From Lepturacanthus savala (Eukaryota > Chordata > Actinopteri > Scombriformes > Trichiuridae): a DNA stretch of 64,000 nt. Of the stretch, positions 1-10,375 are shown in pieces. A model generated the notes under the pieces. That model searched no databases and had not been told where the DNA came from. It was given only the letters and a program-made list of their open reading frames with translations. The number at the start of each line of letters is the position of its first letter. Position 1 is the stretch's first letter. The position numbers were made by a program, and so were the translations under genes. The stretch is taken from NCBI GenBank assembly GCA_030544235.1, contig CM060462.1, positions 3,089,501 through 3,153,500 on the forward strand, in the 5' to 3' direction.

Positions 1-1540
1 AAACCTTTCATGATTGCATAAAGGTTTTATAAAGAAAACAAAAACATCTAGACTCAAGGCCTTTTATGCTGGATTCAGCTAAAAAAATATATGGCTTCAA
101 AGGTTTGTCAGCCATGCCAACTATATTTTGACAGCTGGTAGGAAACCTCTGCATTTTCTTTACTTACTAAAACCTCCTCATGAAGCCATGCAAACACACA
201 TTAATGCATTCTCACTGACATACTGAATTCCCTAGCCCCTTCATAACCTAATTTTTAACCCTAACCCTTACATCAGAATCAACCTAAACCTAATTTTAAT
301 TTAACTTTGAACACCCTTTTAAAGAAGTGAAGGCCAGCCAACATGGTATATCTTTTCAAGACTGTCTAAGCAATTATTTAACAGTGTAACATTAGTATAA
401 GTACTTACAAACCAGAGAATCAGCAGATTACTGGGCTGTTGTATCTTTCCAACTCGTGAAAACCAGCAGCACACTGTTTCAGCAGATATTTTATAAAGCA
501 TAAATATCTCCATTATTCATTATGCCATCTGCAGTGATCACGGTGGACTAAAAAGCTGAGATTCTAACTTTATACTTTTACTTCATTGCCAACATGTTAA
601 AATTGAATCTTGGAGATTTCTGTTGCATCACTCTTGGATGTTTTAGACATTTATTTGGCTTACAGACATTAAGAAAAGATTGGAAGACGTGCAAGAAGAA
701 ACATATGCACTCCAAGGGTAGCATCTTAACCTTGTAACATGACCATATGGTGTTTTTAATGTGCTACATATTATAACAAAATAACTAGTCAACACCATGG
801 CTGAGCATTTTCAGCATTGAAACTGCAGTGTACTAAGGACAGTTTGAAAAACAGATACTCCATCACAGATTCAGTCAAGATAATTATATGCCTCAGGTTT
901 TTCCTGACAGCTGATTGTGATCTGCAAGAGAAGGAACCTGTCCAGTTGAAAAGCACGATCTGGCATATTGTTGTTTAGCCACATTTCCATCAGGACAAAA
1001 AGACAACAGTTCCTTGTCTCTCGAGCTTAGCTAATGGACTCGTCTGCTAACCCCCTTCCATGTTGAGTTAGCAGATGGTTTTATCCAAAGCAACGAACAT
1101 CTGAGAGTTAATACAAAGCAAAGAACTAGTCAGGAGAGAACAATGTGAGTAACCACCCTGAAGCTAAGTTTGAGTCTGATGGGAACTTAGTGTCAACAGG
1201 AAATGCACAGAGGCGATGGCACTTACCCTAATCTGTCTTTTTTAGACTACACCAGTCTGTTGTCACAGGGCATTGTGTCCTCAGCAGCTACAGCCTGCTG
1301 GATGAAGCTCATACTTTTGGTGGAAGAGAGGCAAGTGAATTGTTCAGAAGTTGGGTTGGGCTATACCTTCTTGGAATAGTTGCACTGGTTGCTTCTCTTA
1401 CTTAAGTTAGGAGAAGAGTCCATAAAACTCTATATAGCATGACCTGCAGCCAGATAAGCTGCTGCACACCGCCATAATTATATTTTGGAATGTTTAATGA
1501 TGGAGGAGTAGATGTAATTTTAAGGATTTTAAAGTGGTAA
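1..1540. other. Intergenic DNA, no gene seen
   Basis: AT-rich sequence with stops in all frames and no recognisable protein. A degenerate patch at about 230-300 contains CCCTAA/CCTAAA-like units (for example TAACCCTAACCC near 257). Such patches are common in fish repeats, and this one is too short and imperfect to be a telomere tract. I see nothing else of note. Confidence 0.6.
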
Positions 1541-1541
1541 T

Positions 1542-1640
1542 TAGGGCTGTCCTGAATACCAATTTTGGGCTCCAGAGCTTTGCTAGTAATCAACAAGTAT
1601 TTGAAGCTTCTCTTGGGGGGGTCGGGGGTTATTAAATATT
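1542..1640 (+). mobile_element. hAT-like element, 5' end fragment
   Basis: The stretch opens with TAGGGCTGTCCTGAATACC, then a TTTTGGGCTC..GAGCTTTGCTAGTAATCAAC-type body and a G-run (about 1614-1628). This is the typical start of a teleost non-autonomous hAT family. I recognise it from memory, not from a search. The other end was not found, so the 3' limit is arbitrary. A minus-strand open frame across it is most likely incidental. Confidence 0.5.
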
Positions 1641-1902
1641 TAGCAGCTTACGACTAGAGACCAGAACTAAATTCTTACAAAAATTTTGTTTCATCCATAC
1701 AGACATATTATACCTTAAAAATAAGCTGACTGACTAAATCAAACCGTCCCATTTAGGGGTAATCAAAATCCAAATTAAGCATTTGTAAAGAAACTATTGA
1801 TGTGGCATGTAGGCTTAGCTATGGGGATTTATCAGAATGTAATATTACATAATATCAACAGTTCATGCCTGTTTTATGGTAATTCTTCTTCGTTACAATA
1901 AG

Positions 1903-2015
1903 ATGCTCAACAGGTTGGCTCAGAGCATGAGGACGACAAGTTTCTGGCTGATGCTATAGCCTACATGATTGAGACAGATTACTGGGGTCCGCTGAGGACG
2001 GTCCCCGGTAACTAA
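1903..2015 (+). other. Possible terminal exon or coding fossil (unrecognised)
   Basis: The + frame 1902-2015 is open and ends in TAA. Its residues look like ordinary protein (Val-Gly-Ser-Glu-His-Glu-Asp-Asp-Lys, later Tyr-Met-Ile-Glu-Thr-Asp-Tyr-Trp-Gly). A pyrimidine-rich tract near 1882-1893 is followed by AG dinucleotides at 1901-1902 and 1912-1913 that could be splice acceptors. An AATAAA lies near 2089. No family is recognised. It could be the last exon of an upstream gene, a retroposed fragment or chance. Confidence 0.2.
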
Positions 2016-2488
2016 GGCAAGCTGCGGTCTAGCAGACTCATTATAACTGGTCACCATGGCTTTCCATGCATGAATTTCTAATTAGACCAAATAAATTGGT
2101 GGAAATCTTTCAGTATGGAGAATGGGCTACTGGGGCATAATAGACTCCAAACTCTATTAAACCTGTAATGGAAATCATTTATCATGCCTATGGTTTCTGA
2201 CCTCCACCTTTTGTATGGACTGCTTAATATTCTACCTGTATTCCATGATTCAAAGTCTTGCTTGGAACATCCACCCAGTCCTCAACATTTTGTTCTGGAG
2301 CTGTTCATACTTTCATAAGGTTAACCTTGAATTTTAAACAGATTTAAGGGCCAAGTGAGGCTGGGGGTGATATGAACTCATTATTAGACTTTTCTATGTT
2401 TCTATCACAGTCCAGGTTTGGTTTATTTTACAACACTGTTTTTTTCACATTTTAAAAACTAATTATGTCATAGCATGGAAAAAGAATA

Positions 2489-2870
2489 GTGGTGGAAAGT
2501 AGCTATATAGTCTAGTGCTGTACTTTATTTATATACTTGGACTTCACAATCATTTCCATTTAATCATATACCTTTTATTTCCACTCCACTACATTTATTA
2601 ACATTTTTAAGATGCAGATTTGACATAATTGATAATGTAACAAGGTTTTAAAATATAACACATAGTTAAATGTGCAATGGTTTCAACTTTTGTTCTTATG
2701 ATATAAAGTATAAATATACTTCCATGTTTCTTTTTACTCTATATAAGGTCCCTGCTGTCCCTTTTACTGCACTTTTTTACTGTACTCTACTGCAATATCT
2801 TAATCAGGTTAATAATACTTATGTGCTAAAAATCAAAGAAAGACAATATACAGGTCCTACACTGTAGAAA
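2489..2870 (+). mobile_element. Interspersed repeat, GTGGAAAGTA family
   Basis: The stretch starts with GTGGTGGAAAGTAGCTATAT and continues with tracts rich in TACTT and CTCCACTACATTTATT. This matches a very common teleost DNA-element family whose consensus begins GGTGGAAAGTAACT. It is heavily diverged. A related copy lies at 59147-59660. The 65-codon open frame inside has no recognisable product. Confidence 0.55.
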
Positions 2871-3690
2871 CTCTCAACCCACAAAGAAATGCACACAGTC
2901 CATATTCAGACATTGTGCCTTAAAAATAATATACCCCCCCAATCACAGCCATTAAAATCAGCCAATCAGAGGAGAGTCATTAAGTCATTAATATTAATGA
3001 GATGGACACAAAACGATTTGTTCTGTCTAGAAATGCACAGAAAAGCTTGAGAGAGAAGATAAAAAAAATGTATTGAGATGAATTTTGTCTTTTTAAACCG
3101 CATATGTCTTGTTAGAGGATATGACATCTTTAAATAAAACACAGGGATGTGTAAGTAAAGTATGACACCGTTTAAAATAATACTTGTCTATTATTCCAAT
3201 TATTTTTTTCCTAACCCTACTAAAGGCAGTTTATTCTCTGACAGGCTACCTTTGCTTTCTATACAGAGCTTCATAACTAATTACAATCTAAATGTATTAG
3301 TGTCTTGCCTCTAGCTGAACTGTGACTTTGCTTTGAATGAACCTGGAGTGCTGCTTGTGGTAAGGACATGGTTTGTCCCCTCTTATCATGACATGTTTTA
3401 CTGTATCTCAACCTGGTAGTAAACCAGCAGAATAAAATGAATGTAGAGGTCTATATATCAATTTGGAGTGGACTTCACAGTTATGTCACTGCAGCTCTGC
3501 ACACTTTGTGGTGAGAAAAAGGCGGCATCCCTGGAATAAGAAAAAAAAAGTTCTCTTGGATGCCAAAATAGGAATGCAAGAAATGATGACCCCCATTTAT
3601 TTATGTTTTATTTTATTCATCACCTTAATATTTTCATAGTGGGAAACACCATTGACCAAAGTTAGGTGCATAAGTGTGTGAGCAGATGTA
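2871..3690. other. Gene-free stretch
   Basis: AT-rich sequence with short homopolymer runs (C7 at about 2934-2940, A9 at about 3540) and a small palindrome around 2985-2998 (CATTAATATTAATG). No exon, RNA gene or recognisable repeat seen. Confidence 0.5.
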
Positions 3691-3692
3691 GC

Positions 3693-3914
3693 ATGGAAAC
3701 AAACCAAATTGCTCAGAGACAGTTTAGCTATAACATCACTCATTATGCAACGAGTCCTCTGGCTGACACATCAAGCTCTCTCACTGCAGCTCAAGGGTCC
3801 TCCACGGTGGAACCAACAACATAGTCTCAGCCTCCAGACTGTCAAGGGGAGCTTTCACACATGCTTGTTAGCCCATGCAATAATACAGTCATGGATCCTG
3901 TAGCACCACAATGA
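3693..3914 (+). pseudogene. Interrupted open frame, unrecognised
   Basis: A frame starting at ATG 3693 runs 43 codons to a TAG at 3822, then continues open to a TGA at 3912. The first part is rich in Ser, Thr, Ala and Asn, with one N-glycosylation-type site (Asn-Ile-Thr). The second has spaced cysteines. A different + frame is open over 3709-3903, which argues that base composition rather than selection may explain it. No family recognised. Confidence 0.15.
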
Positions 3915-4424
3915 CCTTGATGCAGTTTGAGGTTTTCTCAACAATTCCTTTGCTTCACTGGTCTGACCATTATTGTTTTTGAGTTATTCAAATTAAATTG
4001 AAAGACCCTGTAGCAGTGATGCAGGGAACTTTGAGTGTGGAAGAGCTTCAGTGTAAGCAATAAGACAACCAATTAGTTTATTTGTCATCTCCAATGTTTT
4101 AAGAAACTGGCTCCCGATAATGGCACAGACACTAAAGCCAATCATCAAATGGCTATCCAGAAAGGCTATTCTCAGATGAATGCATGTCTCAGAAAGGAGA
4201 TCTGGGCAATGTAAGCTATTTTTATTGGATTAGTTTTGATTAAGGGTGACTCTTTACATCACACACATTGAGTTGTTTCAAAAAACAAGAAACACCTCTG
4301 CATTTGACACATCAAGCAAAAGAAAAAAAAAAGCAACATGACCTTCCGGTGGACATCACGATTGTGTCACAAGTTCAATAGAATGTTTGACTGTGTGTGT
4401 TTTGAATGTATTTATTTTTTGTGT
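3915..4424. other. Gene-free stretch
   Basis: No open frame, RNA gene or recognisable repeat. An A-run at about 4321-4332 is the only simple tract. Confidence 0.5.
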
Positions 4425-4820
4425 ATTTAGAACAAATGGGTTTTGAGTGGGTTAATGTCTATGACCTGTTTGGTCTGAACTACAAAGGTTCTGTCCTGTA
4501 GAGGATGTCACACACAAACATCTACAGCTGGAACTGGTAATAAAGTTCTTTCCTCTTTAACTGCCCACTTGTGTCAAGGTATAACTGTGGCTCTTCATTG
4601 CTTCTGGCCAGACCCACTCTGTACTTATATGGACACTTAATCTCCAGTGTTCCCCTCCCACAACATAAACAGCTCACAGTATGATAAGGTGATACACCAA
4701 GATATAAATGGTCTGGTTGAACAGGAACAGACGGCCTAGCAAAGGAATAAGTATGACCTTTGCTCATTTTTTCAACGTAGCATTTCGTGTTGTATCCTTC
4801 ATTTCGCTCCCCAGTGTTCA
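4425..4820 (-). pseudogene. YqaJ-like viral recombinase / PDDEXK nuclease domain, decayed
   Basis: The minus-strand frame 4522-4767, extended to about 4820 upstream and about 4430 downstream, resembles the YqaJ-type exonuclease fold found in multicopy uncharacterised fish proteins. Visible landmarks in order are a Leu-Gly-Val-Ser-Pro segment, a Cys-Leu-Cys-Cys-Gly turn, Leu-Glu-Ile-Lys-Cys-Pro (the E-x-K active-site pair), a Leu-Tyr-Leu-Asp strand, and a Tyr-Tyr-Gln-Phe-Gln-Leu helix. After an in-frame TAG comes Met-Phe-Val-Cys-Asp. In family members the SP is followed by Asp-Gly; here it is Tyr-His, so a metal-binding aspartate is lost. Two or more stops and absence of the rest of the protein make it a fossil. 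Family members are probably carried by mobile DNA (inference). Confidence 0.7.
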
Positions 4821-5109
4821 GTCAGTCTTCCTTGATCCTCTGTCTCATTGTAATGCATGATGTTTTTAATGTCATTGTCTGTGGGCTCTCCAATTGTGTA
4901 CAAATGGTGAAAGTTTGTGCTTGTTATTCTGCCTTCTCTGTGCGTGTGTGCCAGGCCCTGCATTTTGATTGCTCCCAGGTAGAAAGCTGGAAGGTTTCAC
5001 ATTGATCTGATGTAGACCAAGTTCTCTGTCTCTGAAAGTCTTCTATAGAAGATGTGTGCGCTTGTCATAAACAGATGTAAGTGGCTGTGCTAGGTTGGTT
5101 TCAGGGTAT

Positions 5110-5205
5110 GATTCAGATGCAGAATCTGTGTCGCGGTGAGAATAGCTGCATTAGGTGAAAGTAATTTCCTGTGAAGGATCAATAAAGTATCTATCTATCT
5201 AAGCC
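5110..5205 (+). mobile_element. Non-LTR retrotransposon-like 3' tail
   Basis: The sequence GAAGGATCAATAAAGTATC followed by CTATCTATCTA (to about 5201) matches the tail shared by several teleost LINE/SINE families, whose 3' ends read GGGGATCAATAAAGTATCTATC. Only the last segment is recognisable; the body upstream is undetermined. Confidence 0.5.
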
Positions 5206-5390
5206 CCTAGGCCTTAGATCATCATCGGTGAGCTCTATAATGTAACAAAAGGTGGTCATTATTCTCAGTTACAGCAGTTATGTCTGCTATAGTTTCAGTC
5301 TGAAACTGCACATTTATGCCCTATATCTATCTGCAACATAAGACCCGTATCTGTCAGGATGGGAGCGACATACAAAGCAAGCACTTCAAA

Positions 5391-5418
5391 GGCCTGCATA
5401 TGGAAAGACATGCAGGCC
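5391..5418. repeat. Inverted repeat, 9-bp arms
   Basis: GGCCTGCAT at 5391-5399 and ATGCAGGCC at 5410-5418 are perfect complements around a 10-nt loop. It sits in a GC-richer patch (about 5340-5530) that otherwise shows no coding sequence. Confidence 0.6.
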
Positions 5419-5727
5419 CCAGGAGAGACATCAAGCCAGCACCCCTGGTCAGATTTTCAGCACAGAGACATCGAGGATTGCCAGCCAGCTGAAAGACATT
5501 CCTGAGAGAAGTGACAAGCATAATGTGAAAGGCATGAACATCAATTGATTTCAGTGTTCAGTTCATTTTCAGTTATATTTATTATTAATTAAAAATGTAT
5601 TACCACCAGCTTTGCACTTAGAAAGATTATGGGGGAATATTTCTAGGCATGGAGATATTGTTAAGAAGAGGACATGACACCTAGATAGTAGTGGCATCAG
5701 TGGTTCTATCTAGGAATCACTGCCTAT

Positions 5728-5880
5728 ATGTCTGTCTACGTGTCTGAGTGGCATATCTTGAAAACTGTTCATCCAATCCACTTCACACCTGGCGAGTGGA
5801 TTGCTGGGTATCCGAGTAAGTGCTATGTGCTTCAATTTGGACATGCGGCACCCTGAATATTAATAAAGTTTGAATAAAAG
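5728..5880 (+). mobile_element. Teleost interspersed repeat (ATCTTGAAAACTGTTCATCC type)
   Basis: The order of motifs is a GTCTGTC-rich start, ATCTTGAAAACTGTTCATCC, CACTTCACACCTGGCGAGTG, GGACATGCGGCACCCTGAAT and AATAAAGTTTGAATAAA. This follows a repeat I recall from many fish genomes. Class is not certain. The poly-T at about 5901-5914 and the segment to 6100 may belong to the same or a nested element. Confidence 0.5.
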
Positions 5881-6022
5881 CGATCAGTGAGACACTATTC
5901 TTTTTTTTTTTTTTCAATGTAACGTGGTGTTGTCGTTTGTTGTCGTGGTTTATTCTTCTTCACCTCCTGTGGAGTCATCGAACAACAAAATACGGAGAGC
6001 ACCACTCCACAGTGCAACCTCC

Positions 6023-6060
6023 CATTGTGGTCGGAGGGGGGTTTACATCTGTAGTGACGG
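6023..6060 (+). repeat. Dispersed short repeat, copy 1
   Basis: CATTGTGGTCGGAGGGGGG followed by TTTACATCTGTAGTGACGG is nearly the same as 44979-45017 (about five differences or gaps by eye). The two copies are 39 kb apart and lie on the same strand. The parent element is not identified. Confidence 0.6.
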
Positions 6061-6123
6061 CAACTAGAAAAACAACTAAAAGTCTTGAGTTCAGCTCTGC
6101 TATTCCTGTTCAAGACATAGTCT

Positions 6124-6196
6124 AGGATGTTGTGAGTCAGCACTGCAGTTCATTCACTCGACTTCAGTTTACAATCATAGTGTCTCACAACATCCT
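6124..6196. repeat. Inverted repeat, 13-bp perfect arms
   Basis: AGGATGTTGTGAG at 6124-6136 is the exact reverse complement of CTCACAACATCCT at 6184-6196, with a 47-nt spacer. It may be the core of a small foldback element. No target-site duplication was recognised. Confidence 0.65.
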
Positions 6197-6257
6197 GTAT
6201 GTGAGGCATTTAGGGAACATTGGTAATTAGTAGTGTCTCCTGATAGTCTGTATGTGA

Positions 6258-7222
6258 AGTAGGGCTAGACAATATTGGAAAAAAACAACTTGCATTGCAA
6301 TTTATTTTTTCGCCTATATATTGCAATATGAAACAAAATATAGGAATTGAAGAAAAGACATGTTGCACCAATTCTTTTTTCAACTATAATGCTATACACT
6401 TTGTATCTGGAACCTTTTTTCATATGACATAACTCCAGGTAGTAGAGTTTTGTCGTTGTAATACGTAGCATGCTGTGAGTAGTGTCTTTTTGGCTCCACA
6501 CTGGTTGACACTGTGCTGCGCATCTGAACCTGATCCAAACATGCTTCCACATCAGATGTTTGTGCTTTATCGTCTTTCTATGGACGTCGCTTTGAGTAGC
6601 ACAACCCCTAGCATGGTTGAAACCATCTTAATCATATCAGATTATGTTTCTGTTTGATCTATGTATAACTCTGGACTTCTCTCAAATGCTTTCAATGGGC
6701 GGGGCTACTTGCCTTGACAGACAAACTCGGCCAGCCAATCAGTGGAGCAAGTTGCTAAATCAAGCTTCTGCCAAATCCAGTTGGGAGAATGGTGAAGTTG
6801 TGTTTTTTTCTCTGAGAGACTCCGCTAGTACATACTGTTCTTTTTTAATTGTTAAATGTTATCAAATCTATTTCTGCATTAACTGCACTTATGTCAACTT
6901 ACAGGCACTAAGCAATAGCTTTAGTTGAATTGGCAGTTGAAATTACTATTTTCCAAGACACTACACTGCAGTCTCTGATTGGCCAGTTACAATGTCAACT
7001 ACAGCGTGCAGGTTACTGTGCATGTAGAGCCTGCATGTCAGTCCCTCAAGGAACCCCTGACATGAGAGTCGGGCACGTTTCTTTTTGCATCAAACATTGG
7101 AGGAATTGTAGCATGACGTGTTTGAGGTTATTTGCCTAATTGACATCAAATTCCTGCGATGTGACTATCATCTATGTAGGCATCATACTGACAGTGCTGA
7201 AACGATTTATTGTGCAGCCTTA
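6258..7222 (+). mobile_element. hAT-like non-autonomous element (tentative limits)
   Basis: The start AGGGCTAGACAATATTGG with a following GCAATTTATTTTTTCGCC-type segment matches the common teleost hAT end related to GGGCTGGACGATATGG. Near 7197-7222 the sequence CGATTTATTGTGCAGCCTTA resembles a hAT 3' end. If both belong together the element is about 965 bp, but the ends are from similar, not proven identical, families. Several short open frames within are not recognised. Confidence 0.4.
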
Positions 7223-7739
7223 ATGTGAAGTGTTTAATTGAAGATCACTGTTCTCTCTAGGAATTAAGAAACATCAGTTCCGAACAGGCACGCTTTAAAT
7301 GGATACTGCACTAGTACAATACATGCATGAAGAGTTACTAACCCCGCCGTGCAGTTTGCCCTTAATAAATAGCTAGCTGACTGGTTTATAACAGCCTGTG
7401 TATTGTATAGCTGTGTTTTATGTCCTTGGCCGCTGGTGAGGCGGTACGTCCATCCATATTACGCAATGGACATGACAGTGAAGTACATCATTGTATGTTA
7501 CCAAGGATTTGTATACATTAAACTCTGTTCTTTAGACCTTTGGGTTTCACAGATGGTATACAAATATGTCCAATTGATGTTGTGTTTGATTTTGATTTAG
7601 CTGGATCCTGGACCTACTGACCCGACAGAGAGTATGGGTCAGGAAACCTCACCCTATTAGCGTAAAACATCTTGTCTTCTGCTGGCAAACCATTTAAAAT
7701 AATGGAAAAAGGTATCCAGATGATCTATATTCCTGTGTT
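7223..7739. other. Intergenic, upstream of the promoter
   Basis: No gene. The stretch holds AT-rich unique sequence with a C-rich spot (CCCCGCCG near 7342). I see no repeat or exon. Confidence 0.5.
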
Positions 7740-8050
7740 GTAAATTTTATTGTGACGCTCATACCTGTCACTGCTGCTGCAGAACTGTCACTTTCTGCCA
7801 CTAATTCAGCTCCACCCACAAAACGCGTCACAGCTGTTTACAAACACAAACAAGGTCTATTGTTGGATGAACATCTGGCACCAAACAATGGCAAGAACGC
7901 CTCTCAACAATAGCCGAAGCTGCACAGGAGTTGACATCATATCACTCCCACATCTCCCTCTCTTGATTTCAGCCCCACCCACTCCTCTCCATTAGCAAGT
8001 CGGTCCGTGTCCCTGTGTTATTTAAAGCCAGAGATCCTCCCTCTCTCTCG
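7740..8050 (+). promoter_or_regulatory. Putative proximal promoter of the signal-peptide gene
   Basis: This stretch is less AT-rich than its surroundings and lies directly 5' of the first coding exon. It contains an E-box CAGCTG (7831-7836), a forkhead-type TGTTTAC (7835-7841), four SOX-type cores between 7849 and 7913, two CCCACCC-like boxes (near 7814 and 7975), and a TATA-like ATTTAAA (8020-8026). Motif matches are by eye; function is inference. Confidence 0.5.
8018..8027 (+). promoter_or_regulatory. TATA-like element
   Basis: TTATTTAAAG lies about 25-35 bp before the pyrimidine-rich stretch 8037-8060, where CCACTGTG could serve as an initiator. The spacing suits a TATA-driven start near 8050, giving a 5' leader of about 180 nt. 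No transcript data are available here. Confidence 0.45.
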
Positions 8051-8086
8051 CCGAGCCCACTGTGTTGCATCTGTCTGCCTCGCTGC

Positions 8087-8098
8087 ATGTGTGTCTGA
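8087..8098 (+). promoter_or_regulatory. Minimal upstream ORF in the 5' leader
   Basis: ATG TGT GTC TGA encodes only Met-Cys-Val and lies 135 nt before the main ATG. I see no other ATG between the TATA-like box and the main start. If transcription begins near 8050 this uORF could lower or tune translation of the main frame (inference). Confidence 0.45.
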
Positions 8099-8233
8099 GT
8101 GTGTGTGTGTGCGAGAGTGCGCTAAAAAACCCAGGCAGCCAGTGGGAGAGCTAGAGAGCGGGGAGAGAAGAGGCACGGGGGAAAGGCAAAAAGCATCTGA
8201 GAAGGGAAAAGGAAACGGGAGTGTGAGACAGCT

Positions 8234-8295
8234 ATGAAATTCATCCAAGCTATTTGCTTGCTGCTTCTCTGTCCAGCTTTGAGCCTCAACACCAG
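8234..8295 (+). CDS. First coding exon: signal peptide of an unidentified secreted or membrane protein
   Basis: The ATG has G at -3 and starts 20 codons reading MKFIQAICLLLLCPALSLNT plus two bases (AG) of the next codon. The run of Ile, Cys, Leu and Ala after Lys-2 and the small residues near position 15-17 make a typical cleaved signal peptide, so the product should enter the secretory pathway. The exon ends AG|GTAAGTG, a near-consensus donor, in phase 2. A TATA-like promoter and a purine-rich 5' leader precede it. Splitting the signal peptide off in its own exon before a large intron is common in extracellular matrix, adhesion and growth-factor genes. I do not recognise the gene; the mature part lies outside what I can identify. 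No second exon is proven in the 55 kb that follows. Confidence 0.75.
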
Positions 8296-10375
8296 GTAAG
8301 TGATGAATAAGAGGAGGTTTGATTCAGTTTTTATTTTCACCCTGCGAAATAATCTGGAACAAAAACGTGGATGTATCAAAGCATCCAATGGCAAATCTTA
8401 GATTACTAATCTCTGTTCATTCCTGCCAAACACTGAAGGTCTTAATTCGTCCTGCAGAGGCTCTCTGTGTGCTAAGCGTGTTGGTTCAGGAGCGACTTAA
8501 AGGAGGAAGGGAGAGCTTATCTGTTTAACTAGGCTATTATCTTTCTCAGTCCGGGGCAGGCTTTAAGAGACAGTTGTCCTTTTGTGGTGGTAATTCACTG
8601 AATGCGATGTCTCCTGAATAGTGGTGACTTTGCTTTTTGGGACTTTTACTGCCCGCTGGTCTGGAAATGGAGCAAGTTGAAGTAAAGGGAACTGAAAGAA
8701 AGGACACTTGTGTTACAATGTTGTGAAAAAGAGCAGGTGTGTGTGTGTCCGTCTTGTATGTGCGTATGTGTGTGTGTGCGTTTCTGTGCATGCACGCGAT
8801 GTAAAGCTTTGAAAACAGCAGGAGGTAGTGTGATGGGCAAGAAGAATGAATAAGAGAGAAATGTGTGAAGAAGGAGAGTTTTGATGATTAATTAAATCAT
8901 TGATGAAATCATCCTTCTTCTCTGCCAGTGCCCGACACTACTGCCTTAATGAGAGCCGTGAGAGGAAATTCAGGGCTTTGACTATAGCCTACCATGGAGA
9001 CATCACTCGCAGGAAGACATGCATTATAAAACTTGTCTTTCCTTTTTTTTGTTCAAAACATTTCAATCCTGTTTTTGTCTTTTTGTTGGTGAATCGGTTG
9101 CCAGCAGAGATACTTGCAGAAGGAGGAAAGACAGCTTTGAACTCAAATGTTTTGTTGCTGATAATAACTGAACAGACAAATGTCTACATTGTTATTTTTT
9201 TCATTATTTTTTTTTAATGGTGTGATTCCAAACACATGAATGGAATGTGAATTAGTTCTTTAGCCTCAGGAGGTTACAGTAGAGAAAGAAGTCAAGGTTA
9301 TATGCCTATATCAAACATATTTGTCAATAACAGAAAGGTACACTGATGATGTATGACTCATATATAATTATGGGGCTGCAATGATGCATTAACCTCTAGC
9401 ATTTAGTAGTAAGCAAATGAAGTACTCACGCACCCATTAAAACATACAAACAGTTTTAATGCTTACATAAGGTAAATACATAAATAAATATCCTTCAGGC
9501 AGACGGCTTTGGACACATTCCATCTTGATTGTGCATACAGATAGACTTGTTCAGCCATTTCAGAGGTTTATGAGACTAATATTGCTCTTGTTCAGGTTTG
9601 ATTTATTAAAAGACAGTACGGTTGTCTCTCAAGGTTTATTTTTAAATAGTGTGGACTCTTAGCAGCGTTCTTTGGGTGCTAATTGGAGTGGGGAAGCGGT
9701 AATTTGGCAGGTCAGCACAGATTGTATGCTACCCCTTGAGGGGGGATGTCATGAAATGTAATTACCAGAACACACAGATATAATCAGTGTTTTATTAGAT
9801 AGTTTATTTCTAAATGAAGAATGAAAAATGCTCCGTTTTGATCAACACAGAGGGGTTTTATAGATGAAGGTGGTCCCTCAACTGAGACTTGCTAAAATAG
9901 GGAAACACAAGAAAGGACGTGCCAGGTCCTAAACCGACGTGTGATGCCACATCTGTCTGCTATGCTCATTAGGCAAAGGCTAAGGGTAAGGCTGTAATTG
10001 GAAAGAATATTAGCACAATGGGGCAGTTTTAATAAACGACGGCCTTTAATTAGTGGAACAATAAATGTTACAAATACTGTCATTTTCAGACCACTTCATC
10101 TGTTCCTCTAGTGTTTATATTCAAAGCAATTCAGGACAACAGCTTTGACGTCAACATTTTATAAAGCTTATCTTATCTTTCTCTTGTGTTGACACGTTGT
10201 CAGAGAGATGTGGATTAAACCAAAAAAAAGGTGGTTGCTTTAGAGGCTGTAGTATTTAGATTATCATTCACTGCAAGACATCTCTAAAATGTGCCTACTG
10301 TGGCCAAAAATATTAGAAAATAAGTGTCAGGACAGGACAAAAGTAGGAAATACTAAAAGCCCAAACATTCTAAAT
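8296..10375 (+). other. Start of presumed intron 1
   Basis: The GT donor at 8296-8297 opens a long stretch without convincing exons. An imperfect GT-rich tract is at 8736-8780. At 9374 GGGGCTGCAATGATGCATTA resembles a hAT start, but nothing further supports it. The remainder shows no gene or repeat I can name. Confidence 0.5.

Noticed and set aside
236..300. Telomere-like CCCTAA units
   Set aside because: Only a few imperfect units; typical of degenerate fish repeats and not an interstitial telomere array.
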